Virus record (IMG/VR): IMGVR_UViG_3300043037_000122
Span: 1-30,949 of that record
Reading direction: 5' to 3' (one strand)
DNA from: a virus
DNA length: 30,949 nucleotides
Positions 8,254-13,549 of this stretch are shown piece after piece; the first letter of the stretch is position 1, and the number at the start of each line of letters is the position of its first letter. The notes under the pieces were generated by a model, which was not told where the DNA came from, did not search any database, and saw only the letters and a program-made list of their open reading frames with translations. Made by a program: the position numbers and the translations under genes.

Positions 8254-8487
8254 TTACTTTACGCCAGAAGCCAGCTTCAAGGCTGCGCGGAGAGCTTCCG
8301 TCCTCATGCTGACAGGAGCCTGCAGCAACACATCACCTTCCGCGCCATGTGCACGGATATGGATATGTCCTCCCTGCACAGCCAGGTGGCAGCGACATTT
8401 CGCCGATGCGGCAGGCATCATGATGCGAGAGCCTTTCACCAAGGGGCAGGGATAGGTTGGTGCGTTTACTTTCCGATTCGTTCCCAT
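8254..8487 (-). CDS. Small early protein, function unknown
   Basis: A 77-aa basic protein of unrecognised family. The central part CRCHLAVQGGHIHIRAHGAEGDVLL suggests beta strands and the end EALRAALKLAS a helix. It overlaps the 3' end of the upstream helix-turn-helix gene by 22 bp in another frame and is preceded by GAGGAAAG. No domain can be assigned; its existence rests on operon packing and the ribosome site. Confidence 0.55.
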   Translation of the reverse strand: MGTNRKVNAPTYPCPLVKGSRIMMPAASAKCRCHLAVQGGHIHIRAHGAEGDVLLQAPVSMRTEALRAALKLASGVK

Positions 8488-8915
8488 AGTTCTTTCCTCT
8501 TCTTGGATTGATCCCGTTTTTCGACTTCCATGACACCGAGTTCGTAGAAGACTGCCTGTTCCGGGGTCAGCAGCCGGTATCCGGTACCTTTTAGTGCGGC
8601 TTCGGCCAGTGCAGAACTACCGGTTACCTCAGTGATAGCTGCGAGCATGTGCAACGGCGTAGGCCGGTCTTCTTTCGAGGCCGCCGCCCAATTGTTCAAC
8701 TGGTGCACGGAGATATCATGTCCCGTAAGGCGTGAGAGTTCTTCGGCGATAACTTCTCGTGACAAGCCGCAGGTTTTCATGGCCTCGCTCAGAGCGTGCT
8801 TGACAGGCTCGAACGTACGCAGAGAGCCGCTTTGCAGTCGTTGGGACGGCAGGCTGGACATTGGCAGGGTTAATTGCACCATGCGTGTGTCTGATTTTGA
8901 GCGGCGGTTAGACAT
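8466..8915 (-). CDS. Early helix-turn-helix protein
   Basis: A 149-aa protein. Residues about 38-85 read as a helix-turn-helix of XRE-like type (ALSEAMKTCGLSREVIAEELS, then ISVHQLNNWAA), followed by TPLHMLAAITEVTGSSALAEAAL, which resembles the segment after the DNA-binding helices in several Mu-like early proteins. The C-terminus is charged and helical (EVEKRDQSKKRKELWERIG). The second gene of the leftward operon, it may modulate early transcription. I know the pattern from transposable phages but not a proven function. The upstream base composition and start context are ordinary. Confidence 0.7.
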   Translation of the reverse strand: MSNRRSKSDTRMVQLTLPMSSLPSQRLQSGSLRTFEPVKHALSEAMKTCGLSREVIAEELSRLTGHDISVHQLNNWAAASKEDRPTPLHMLAAITEVTGSSALAEAALKGTGYRLLTPEQAVFYELGVMEVEKRDQSKKRKELWERIGK

Positions 8916-8956
8916 TGCGTCCTAATCCTGTGACAGGTATAGAGAGGTGTAACTGG

Positions 8957-9202
8957 TTATGAGATTCTGGCTTCTTCAGTATGGCTGTCGTCGAGCACTT
9001 CACCGTGTTTGAGACCGAGCAGCACGGCAGCTTTGTGTGCTTCGCCCCTGATGCCCTTCTTGCGTCCGGTTAGCAGGTCGCTAACCGTATTGGGGTTGAT
9101 GTTGTTTTTCATAGCCCAGCGCGCAATGGAGATACCCCGCGCCTCGAATCGTTCCCTGATCTGTGCTGCAGTAAGCAACTGCCCGGAGGATTTTTTCGTC
9201 AT
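8957..9202 (-). CDS. BcepMu gp16-family DNA-binding protein (Ner-like)
   Basis: An 81-aa protein matching the BcepMu gp16 family: AAQIRERFEARGISIARWAMKNNINPNTVSDLLTGRKKGIRGEAHKAAVLLGLK. It contains a helix-turn-helix (SIARWAMKNNINPNTVSDLL) and the family's conserved arginine/glycine stretch before the last helix. It is the first gene of the leftward early operon, the position that Ner holds in Mu, so it probably tunes early and repressor promoters; this is inferred from position. I chose the ATG at 9202 because AAGGAC lies about 8 nt upstream. The longer frame to 9295 runs through the operator region. Confidence 0.82.
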   Translation of the reverse strand: MTKKSSGQLLTAAQIRERFEARGISIARWAMKNNINPNTVSDLLTGRKKGIRGEAHKAAVLLGLKHGEVLDDSHTEEARIS

Positions 9203-9269
9203 GGCGTAAGTCCTTTTTTTATGGCCGTAAGTGACGCGTTTAGTCGTGGTTCGTGTTGGTGAAATTGTT

Positions 9270-9287
9270 TTCCCAAAAAATTGGGAA
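9270..9287. promoter_or_regulatory. Operator 1 in the early/repressor divergent region
   Basis: An 18-bp inverted repeat, TTCCCAAAAAATTGGGAA, of form WTCCC-N8-GGGAW. On the minus strand a TTGACT box (complement 9290-9295) lies immediately upstream of it, so the site covers the spacer and -10 region of a plausible leftward early promoter. No canonical -10 hexamer is evident at 17 bp spacing. The likely ligand is the XRE repressor encoded next door. Confidence 0.65.
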
Positions 9288-9294
9288 CCAGTCA

Positions 9295-9312
9295 ATCCCT
9301 AAAAGCTGGGAT
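9295..9312. promoter_or_regulatory. Operator 2 and candidate repressor promoter
   Basis: A second 18-bp site, ATCCCTAAAAGCTGGGAT, has the same WTCCC-N8-GGGAW form, 25 bp centre to centre from operator 1. Its right end abuts TATGGT (9312-9317), a -10-like hexamer that would start transcription at about the repressor GTG. Binding here could control both directions: it overlaps the leftward TTGACT box by one base and borders the rightward -10. Confidence 0.6.
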
Positions 9313-9323
9313 ATGGTATTTTT

Positions 9324-9689
9324 GTGCCCAAATCTTTAGGCGAAAGAATTAAGGTGCTCCGAGGCGATGTCCCCCAGGCTGAGTTCGCGAAGAAGTATGG
9401 ACTCAGCAAAAACACTCTGTGGAGTTACGAAAATGGGACGACAGACCCGAAGACATCTTTTTTAGTTCAGCTAGTTACTGACTTTGGTGTCTCTGCTGAC
9501 TGGCTTTTGTTTGGCGTAGGCGACCCTCCCAAGCCGGAGCTGGACGCCCGCGAAGCGATTCTGGTGGATCACTTCCGGCACTGTGATGAGCGGGGTAAAG
9601 ACGCTATGATCACGGCGGGGTCTGCGCTGGCGCAACAGACAAGGGGCGGGAAAAACGTAGATTGTGATGACGACCAAAAGGCTGTGTAA
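9324..9689 (+). CDS. XRE-family lysogeny repressor
   Basis: A 121-aa protein with an N-terminal Cro/CI helix-turn-helix at about residues 5-60 (LGERIKVLRGDVPQAEFAKKYGLSKNTLWSYENG), followed by a short segment (SADWLLFGVGDPP) typical of small phage repressors, and a C-terminal helix (EAILVDHFRHCDERGKDAMITAGSALA). No peptidase-type LexA/CI C-terminal domain is present, so classical self-cleavage is not expected. Transcribed divergently from the early operon, it likely represses it through the two operators at 9270-9312. The start is GTG; no Shine-Dalgarno is visible, and a -10-like hexamer ends 6 nt before it, so the message may be leaderless. Family is firm; repressor role is inferred from position. 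Confidence 0.82.
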   Translation: MPKSLGERIKVLRGDVPQAEFAKKYGLSKNTLWSYENGTTDPKTSFLVQLVTDFGVSADWLLFGVGDPPKPELDAREAILVDHFRHCDERGKDAMITAGSALAQQTRGGKNVDCDDDQKAV

Positions 9690-9713
9690 TGGTGGAAGGA
9701 CAGGCTAGGAAAT

Positions 9714-9804
9714 GTCCGACGGTCGGACTTTTTTGCTGGACATTATTTTTTTAATGTCCTGAAATAATAAACGTTCGTTTTTTTACATGTCCGACGTGTC
9801 GGAC
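9714..9804 (+). promoter_or_regulatory. Regulatory cassette A: paired CCGAC dyads flanking a promoter-like region
   Basis: Dyad A1 (9714-9728) is GTCCGAC-G-GTCGGAC and dyad A2 (9789-9804) is GTCCGAC-GT-GTCGGAC. Their CCGAC halves are 75 bp apart. Between them are TGGACA (9737-9742) and AATAAT (9763-9768), a loose -35/-10 pair with 20 bp spacing, and an inverted repeat GGACATT-N8-AATGTCC (9738-9759). Both dyads are followed by T runs; A1 is 24 bp after the repressor stop and may double as its terminator. The next start codon (9824) is 22 nt past dyad A2. Confidence 0.6.
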
Positions 9805-9823
9805 TTTTTATAGGAGGGTTGTT

Positions 9824-9913
9824 GTGAAAATTCTATTTTTGCCGACAATTCTAATTACTACGCTACTATTAACATCTCATGTCCAGGCTGAAACAATAGA
9901 CGATCTACAGTAG
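9824..9913 (+). CDS. Small exported-peptide ORF (29 aa), possibly amber-truncated
   Basis: A GTG start with a strong GGAGG ribosome site 8 nt upstream opens a 29-codon frame that looks like a signal peptide: basic MK, a hydrophobic core ILFLPTILITTLLLTS, then a VQA cleavage site and a seven-residue tail ETIDDLQ. The stop is TAG. The same frame stays open for another 21 sense codons to a TAA at 9977-9979 (AALQGGYSGG...), so the original product may have been a 51-aa exported protein, now broken. Not matched to any family. It sits under cassette A and is AT-rich compared with the late genes. Confidence 0.45.
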   Translation: MKILFLPTILITTLLLTSHVQAETIDDLQ

Positions 9914-9958
9914 GCAGCGCTGCAGGGCGGCTACTCTGGTGGCGTCGTGGGCAAAATA

Positions 9959-10047
9959 GCCGACAGTCGGCCATTGTAACTTGTCAGATATTTTTAACGT
10001 ATTGATATAATGTACCTGTAGTTTTTTAAAGCAGCCGACGTGTCGGC
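9959..10047 (+). promoter_or_regulatory. Regulatory cassette B: paired CCGAC dyads flanking a promoter
   Basis: Dyad B1 (9959-9971) is GCCGAC-A-GTCGGC and dyad B2 (10034-10047) is GCCGAC-GT-GTCGGC. The CCGAC halves are again exactly 75 bp apart. Between them lie TTGTCA (9981-9986) and a perfect TATAAT (10006-10011) with 19 bp spacing. The start codon at 10068 is 22 nt past the GTCGG of dyad B2, the same offset as in cassette A. B1 has no T run, so termination does not explain it. Confidence 0.65.
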
Positions 10048-10067
10048 CATTTTCAAGAGGGGCACTG

Positions 10068-10550
10068 ATGAATAACAGCTGGCAGAACCCTAAAGTGCGG
10101 AAGTTTGTATGGATTGCTGCTGCATTTTTTGTAGGGGTGGTAGTACTAAGCGAAGTTGCTACCCGCTTTGCCCCCCCCAAAGAGCCTCCGGCAATGCCAC
10201 AGCTTGCAGCAAATGTTGCACCAGACGTGCAAGAACGTTTAACTCAGGCTTGGCCTAAAGTGCTAAATACATGCCCGGGCCTTGCTAAATATTATCATGA
10301 ATTACAATTTGAACGCATAGATATTGCCTTCCCCGATGCAACCGGAGCCTACCACGCAAATTTTGTTTTCAACACTCCGGATGGGAAATCCTCAATTCCC
10401 ACAGAGTTCATGGCTTTTGGCCAGACATGTTATTTTGGTGTTTCTAGCGATGGAGCAAGCCTCTTGGTGCCTAAAAGCGGATGCCAGTCCCTTTGTCTCG
10501 ACAAGGTCGTTTTGTATACAGGTAACGATTTAACGCTACCGCTGCGCTGA
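10068..10550 (+). CDS. Single-pass membrane protein, probable accessory (moron) gene
   Basis: A 160-aa protein with a short basic N-terminus (KVRK), one transmembrane segment at about residues 14-32 (VWIAAAFFVGVVVLSEVAT), a Pro-rich linker and an extracytoplasmic domain of about 120 residues with four cysteines (NTC, QTC, GCQSLC) that could form disulfides. GAGGGG precedes the ATG. It has its own TATAAT promoter in cassette B and its own terminator, separate from the late operon, and a lower GC than its late neighbours. This is the usual profile of a lysogen-expressed gene; superinfection exclusion or host-surface change is a guess, since I recognise no family. Confidence 0.72.
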   Translation: MNNSWQNPKVRKFVWIAAAFFVGVVVLSEVATRFAPPKEPPAMPQLAANVAPDVQERLTQAWPKVLNTCPGLAKYYHELQFERIDIAFPDATGAYHANFVFNTPDGKSSIPTEFMAFGQTCYFGVSSDGASLLVPKSGCQSLCLDKVVLYTGNDLTLPLR

Positions 10551-10570
10551 ACACTCTTTTTCCGCCCATC

Positions 10571-10600
10571 AGCCCCGCCTCTGCGGGGCTTCTTCTTTTC
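10571..10600 (+). terminator. Rho-independent terminator of the membrane-protein gene
   Basis: A perfect 8-bp stem AGCCCCGC / GCGGGGCT with loop CTCT is followed by a T-rich tail (TTCTTCTTTT). It closes the accessory transcription unit before the late block. Confidence 0.85.
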
Positions 10601-10605
10601 ATCCC

Positions 10606-10647
10606 CATTAAAAGACACTCCCCTCAGGCCCACCATACGGTGGGCCT
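10606..10647 (+). promoter_or_regulatory. Leader hairpin and CATTAAAAGAC motif before the late block
   Basis: CATTAAAAGAC (10606-10616) is followed 9 nt later by a perfect 9-bp hairpin AGGCCCACC-ATAC-GGTGGGCCT (10626-10647) with no T run. The endolysin start is 37 nt further on. The same 11-mer precedes another hairpin at 18267. This is a candidate late-promoter or leader control region; no clear -35/-10 pair is seen. Confidence 0.35.
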
Positions 10648-10684
10648 TGTCATGTGCAACGCGTAACAACGTAAAGGAGAGTGT

Positions 10685-11290
10685 ATGCGAAATGCTTTTG
10701 AAGCCGCGCAGGCTTTTGTTGCCCGCTGGGAAGGTGGTCTGGTGGACCATCCTAACGATCCGGGCGGCATTACCAACCGGGGTGTCAGCCTCCGATGGCT
10801 GCGTTCCATTGGCTGCGACATTGATGGAGATGGCGATATTGATGCCGATGATATCCGCGCTGTCACGCCGGAAATCTCTGCACAGCTTTTCCGTGCTCAC
10901 TTCTGGGTGGCTCCCGGTCTGCATAAGCTGCCGCCGCTGGTAGCGGTCGCTGTCTATGATGGTGCCGTCAATCAAGGGGCAGCCAGAACGGTTCGGCAGT
11001 TACAGGCTGCCTGCAACCGTTCGGGCCGAGAGCCTCTCGTGATGGACGGCCAAATCGGCCCCAAAACCATACGGCGGGTTGCATCCCTGTGCAGCGAGGG
11101 ATCATTGAACCTCGCCATTGCAGCCATTGCCGAGCGTGAAGCCTTTTACCATGAACTGGCCGCCCGTCCGCCCCGCACACTGGATAACGGGCAGGTGGTG
11201 GACTACCGCGCATTCCTCTCCGGCTGGCTCAACAGAACGGCCGCACTGGAAAGCTGGTGCACGCAGCTTGCCCGGGAGGGAATGGCATGA
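10685..11290 (+). CDS. Endolysin, glycoside hydrolase family 108 (N-acetylmuramidase)
   Basis: A 201-aa peptidoglycan hydrolase. The GH108 N-terminal signature FVARWEGGLVDHPNDPGGITNRGVS places the catalytic Glu at residue 16 in the EGG motif. The C-terminal half (from about residue 85, AVAVYDGAVNQGAARTVRQLQ with DGQIGPKT) is the peptidoglycan-binding part of this family. An EF-hand-like loop DIDGDGDIDADD at residues 45-56 suggests calcium binding. No signal peptide is present, so export probably depends on the holin next to it. AAAGGAG precedes the ATG. It is the first gene of the rightward late block, as in BcepMu, and its stop overlaps the next start. Confidence 0.9.
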   Translation: MRNAFEAAQAFVARWEGGLVDHPNDPGGITNRGVSLRWLRSIGCDIDGDGDIDADDIRAVTPEISAQLFRAHFWVAPGLHKLPPLVAVAVYDGAVNQGAARTVRQLQAACNRSGREPLVMDGQIGPKTIRRVASLCSEGSLNLAIAAIAEREAFYHELAARPPRTLDNGQVVDYRAFLSGWLNRTAALESWCTQLAREGMA

Positions 11291-11628
11291 TGTCACAGTT
11301 AGCCAAGCAGGTTGGCGATGCCTTCTGCGATCATTCAGGCAGTGTTTCCACCATGCGCATTATGGCCGTATTGGTCTGTATGCTCGTTCTGGGGGCATGG
11401 GTAGCAGGCATGATTGTGGCCGGTCACTATATCCCGCTGGGTTGGGCTGAGGCCGGTCTTATCGGCGGGGCATGCGGTGCCAAGGCAGCCCAGAGCAGAT
11501 TCGAACTAGGCTCCGGTGGCGTGTGGGGTGCGTACCCGTCGACCGGTGTTGCAGGAGTTGAGGCTTCCGCAGCCGCGCCGGGGGCATCTCTGCGCGATCT
11601 CGACAGTATTGATGCCGGAGGAGACTGA
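11287..11628 (+). CDS. Holin-like small membrane protein
   Basis: A 113-aa protein. Residues about 24-43 (IMAVLVCMLVLGAWVAGMIV) form a transmembrane segment and about 46-62 (IPLGWAEAGLIGGACGA) a weaker second one, followed by a polar Ala/Gly-rich tail with an acidic end. Location between endolysin and spanin genes fits a holin, which would form the membrane lesion releasing the endolysin; sequence alone does not prove it. Two adjacent ATGs (11287, 11290) overlap the endolysin stop. The stop overlaps the next start by one base. Confidence 0.6.
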   Translation: MMSQLAKQVGDAFCDHSGSVSTMRIMAVLVCMLVLGAWVAGMIVAGHYIPLGWAEAGLIGGACGAKAAQSRFELGSGGVWGAYPSTGVAGVEASAAAPGASLRDLDSIDAGGD

Positions 11629-12047
11629 TGTTGCCCATATTTTCCCTCATTCCCAAAACCCGGCTGGCGCTGGGTATAGCCGTGGTCTTGCTGATAGTTG
11701 GTCTGCTGTGCGCCCTGCTATGGCTACGCGGCAATCTGGCAGAGGCCCGTGAGGCTTTGGCAGCAGAAGGCGCAGCGCACAATGCTACTCGGCATGAACT
11801 GGCGCAGGCCCGTACGGCTAACAACATGCTGCAAGCCGACCAGCGCAGCAGCAATGCCACAATTTCCGCCCTGACGCGGCAGATCCGGGCAGCGCAGGCG
11901 CAGTACCGTTCATGGCAAAAGGAAGAAGCTGCAAGGCGGGCTGTGCTCGCTCACGCCGAAGCCCGCCCGAGACCCCCGAAAGAAGCCGCAAAGGTGGTAG
12001 ATAATGCAACGCGTCGTGCAGCTGCTGACATGCTTAATGCTTGGTAG
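11628..12047 (+). CDS. i-spanin (Rz-like)
   Basis: A 139-aa type II membrane protein with a short cytoplasmic N-terminus, one transmembrane segment at about residues 13-33 (LALGIAVVLLIVGLLCALLWL) and a long Ala/Gln/Glu/Arg-rich periplasmic coiled coil (AEAREALAAEGAAHNATRHELAQAR and on). This is the Rz architecture; spanins fuse inner and outer membranes in the last step of lysis. The following ORF begins inside its 3' end in another frame and encodes a lipoprotein, the usual Rz/Rz1 pairing. Confidence 0.75.
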   Translation: MLPIFSLIPKTRLALGIAVVLLIVGLLCALLWLRGNLAEAREALAAEGAAHNATRHELAQARTANNMLQADQRSSNATISALTRQIRAAQAQYRSWQKEEAARRAVLAHAEARPRPPKEAAKVVDNATRRAAADMLNAW

Positions 12048-12330
12048 TGTGGCGGCAGCCTGCGGCGGATGCGCTTCCGGTCAGGCTACCCCTGCGCCAA
12101 CTGTGCTTTCTGTGCACAATCTCTTTACTCCCTGCCCACGTCCGGAACAGCTTACGGCAGAAATGCTTGCTGACATTGCTGGGCGCGTAGAAGGCAATGA
12201 ACCCTTTGACGGCCCGGCTAATGTGGACGCACTTACTGCCCGCCATCTGGCAATCCGTGCATATGTGCGCCAGCTGGAGGCTGCGCTGGCCTGCTATGAA
12301 GCACAGGCAGAAGGGGGAATTCATGACTGA
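12004..12330 (+). CDS. o-spanin lipoprotein (Rz1-like)
   Basis: A 108-aa lipoprotein whose first 44 bp overlap the i-spanin gene in a different frame. The N-terminus MQRVVQLLTCLMLGSVAAAC is a lipoprotein signal with C20 (or C23) as the likely acylated residue, followed by a short Pro-containing outer segment (TPAPTVL). It is longer than classical Rz1 (about 40-60 aa); the region from about residue 45 looks helical. It should sit in the outer membrane and bind the i-spanin coiled coil. Ribosome site is weak (GGTAG), as is common in embedded spanin genes. Confidence 0.7.
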   Translation: MQRVVQLLTCLMLGSVAAACGGCASGQATPAPTVLSVHNLFTPCPRPEQLTAEMLADIAGRVEGNEPFDGPANVDALTARHLAIRAYVRQLEAALACYEAQAEGGIHD

Positions 12331-12682
12331 GCCGGTAAACGTTCAACTTATCCAGCTGGCCGGAGTTGTCGTGCCTGTAGTGGTGACCGGCGTCTCCACG
12401 CTATTGGGGTGGGCTTTGTGGTCAATGCGCAAAGCATACGTAACCAAAGAAGAGTGTGACTCATGCCGGACCACAATTAACAGCAGGCTGGCCGACGTCG
12501 AAGGTGAGCTGGAAAACGCCCCCTCATCCAAAGACATGCAGGCAGTAATGCTCCAGCTGTCAAATATCAGCGGCGAATTGAAAGCTGCAAATGCCCGGGC
12601 TGAAGGGCAGGCAGAGCTGCTACGCTCCGTGTCCCGCCAAGTATCTATGCTCAACGACTATCACGTTACTAAGGGGAAATAG
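12323..12682 (+). CDS. DUF2730 family protein (Mu gp25-like)
   Basis: A 119-aa protein with an N-terminal transmembrane segment at about residues 10-31 (LAGVVVPVVVTGVSTLLGWAL), a CxxC-containing link (EECDSCRTT) and a C-terminal coiled coil (LADVEGELENAPSSKDMQAVMLQLSNISGEL). This matches DUF2730, found upstream of the terminase genes in Mu-like phages; function unknown, possibly a lysis accessory. I chose the ATG at 12323 because GGGGG lies 5 nt upstream; it overlaps the o-spanin stop. Confidence 0.75.
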   Translation: MTEPVNVQLIQLAGVVVPVVVTGVSTLLGWALWSMRKAYVTKEECDSCRTTINSRLADVEGELENAPSSKDMQAVMLQLSNISGELKAANARAEGQAELLRSVSRQVSMLNDYHVTKGK

Positions 12683-12685
12683 ACC

Positions 12686-12982
12686 ATGTCCTTTCAAACC
12701 GTACTGGCAGAAGATCGTCGACTATGCATACTGCGCCTGCTTTCCGGCTCTCCGGGAAAGGAGACTAATCATTACGTTATGAAAACTGCACTGCAATCCT
12801 TGGGGCATGCCGTAAGCCATGATGTCGTAAAGGGCGATTTTGCATGGCTGGAATCGCAAGGCTTGGTTGCTACCGCTGACCATAACGATGTGACTGTGGC
12901 CACATTGCGGGCATACGGCCAGGACGTTGCCGATGGTGTTGCCACGGTTCCCGGCGTCAAGCGCCCCATGCCCGGAGAGTAG
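12686..12982 (+). CDS. Mu gp26-like winged-helix protein (VpaChn25_0724 family)
   Basis: A 98-aa protein of the VpaChn25_0724/gp26-like family: RRLCILRLLSGSPGKETNHYVMKTALQSLGHAVSHDVVKGDFAWLESQGLV forms a winged helix-turn-helix and the end DVADGVATVPGVKRPMPG is the conserved C-terminal tail. It lies between DUF2730 and the small terminase, its standard position. It probably binds DNA, but whether it acts in packaging or regulation is unknown. Spacing to the neighbours is 3 and 9 bp. Confidence 0.8.
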   Translation: MSFQTVLAEDRRLCILRLLSGSPGKETNHYVMKTALQSLGHAVSHDVVKGDFAWLESQGLVATADHNDVTVATLRAYGQDVADGVATVPGVKRPMPGE

Positions 12983-12991
12983 GAGCGCGTC

Positions 12992-13549
12992 ATGCCCAAA
13001 CAATCCACCATAAAGCGCCTGCCCCCGGAAGTACGGGAGCGCATAGGCGTCCTGCTGGAGCAGGGGCGCACGCTGGACGAGATACTGGACGCGCTGGCCG
13101 GCTTGGATGTGCAGGTCAGCCGCAGTGCTCTGCATCGCTACAAGCAGCACATCGACAAGGTTGGTGAGCGCATCCGGCGCAGCCGCGATATGGCGGAAGC
13201 ACTGGTTCAGCGTTTTGGTGATGAGCCGGAATCAAAGGTGGCGCGCATGAACATCCAATTTCTGCACGCCGCCATAACTGACGTGATCAGCAGCGCCGAG
13301 GCCACGGACGAAGAAGGTAACATCGTTCCTCTTGATCCCCGTTCCGCCATGGAACTGGCCAAAGCGCTGGATCATCTTGGCAAGGCTTCCAAGGCAGATG
13401 CGGATCTGATTTCCCGTATCCGCGAAGAAGCCACCAAGGCGGCGAATAAGCAAGCAGCTTCCACGGTGTCAGAAGTCGGCCGCAAGGCTGGTGTGTCTGG
13501 AACTGTTATCGATCAGATGATGCAAGCTGTTCTGGGAGGCGCCGTATGA
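12992..13549 (+). CDS. Small terminase-like protein (gp27, DUF3486)
   Basis: A 185-aa protein of the DUF3486 family, the Mu gp27-type small terminase. The N-terminal part IKRLPPEVRERIGVLLEQGRTLDEILDALAG with VSRSALHRYKQHID is a helix-turn-helix that should recognise the pac end, followed by a helical oligomerisation region. In Mu-type phages packaging starts near the left end and fills heads with flanking host DNA. Its stop overlaps the large terminase start. Confidence 0.85.
   Translation: MPKQSTIKRLPPEVRERIGVLLEQGRTLDEILDALAGLDVQVSRSALHRYKQHIDKVGERIRRSRDMAEALVQRFGDEPESKVARMNIQFLHAAITDVISSAEATDEEGNIVPLDPRSAMELAKALDHLGKASKADADLISRIREEATKAANKQAASTVSEVGRKAGVSGTVIDQMMQAVLGGAV

Noticed and set aside
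9714-9804. Reading both cassette-A dyads simply as terminators because of T runs
   Set aside because: Dyad A1 may terminate the repressor gene, but the B-cassette dyads lack T runs while keeping the same spacing, so termination does not explain the set.
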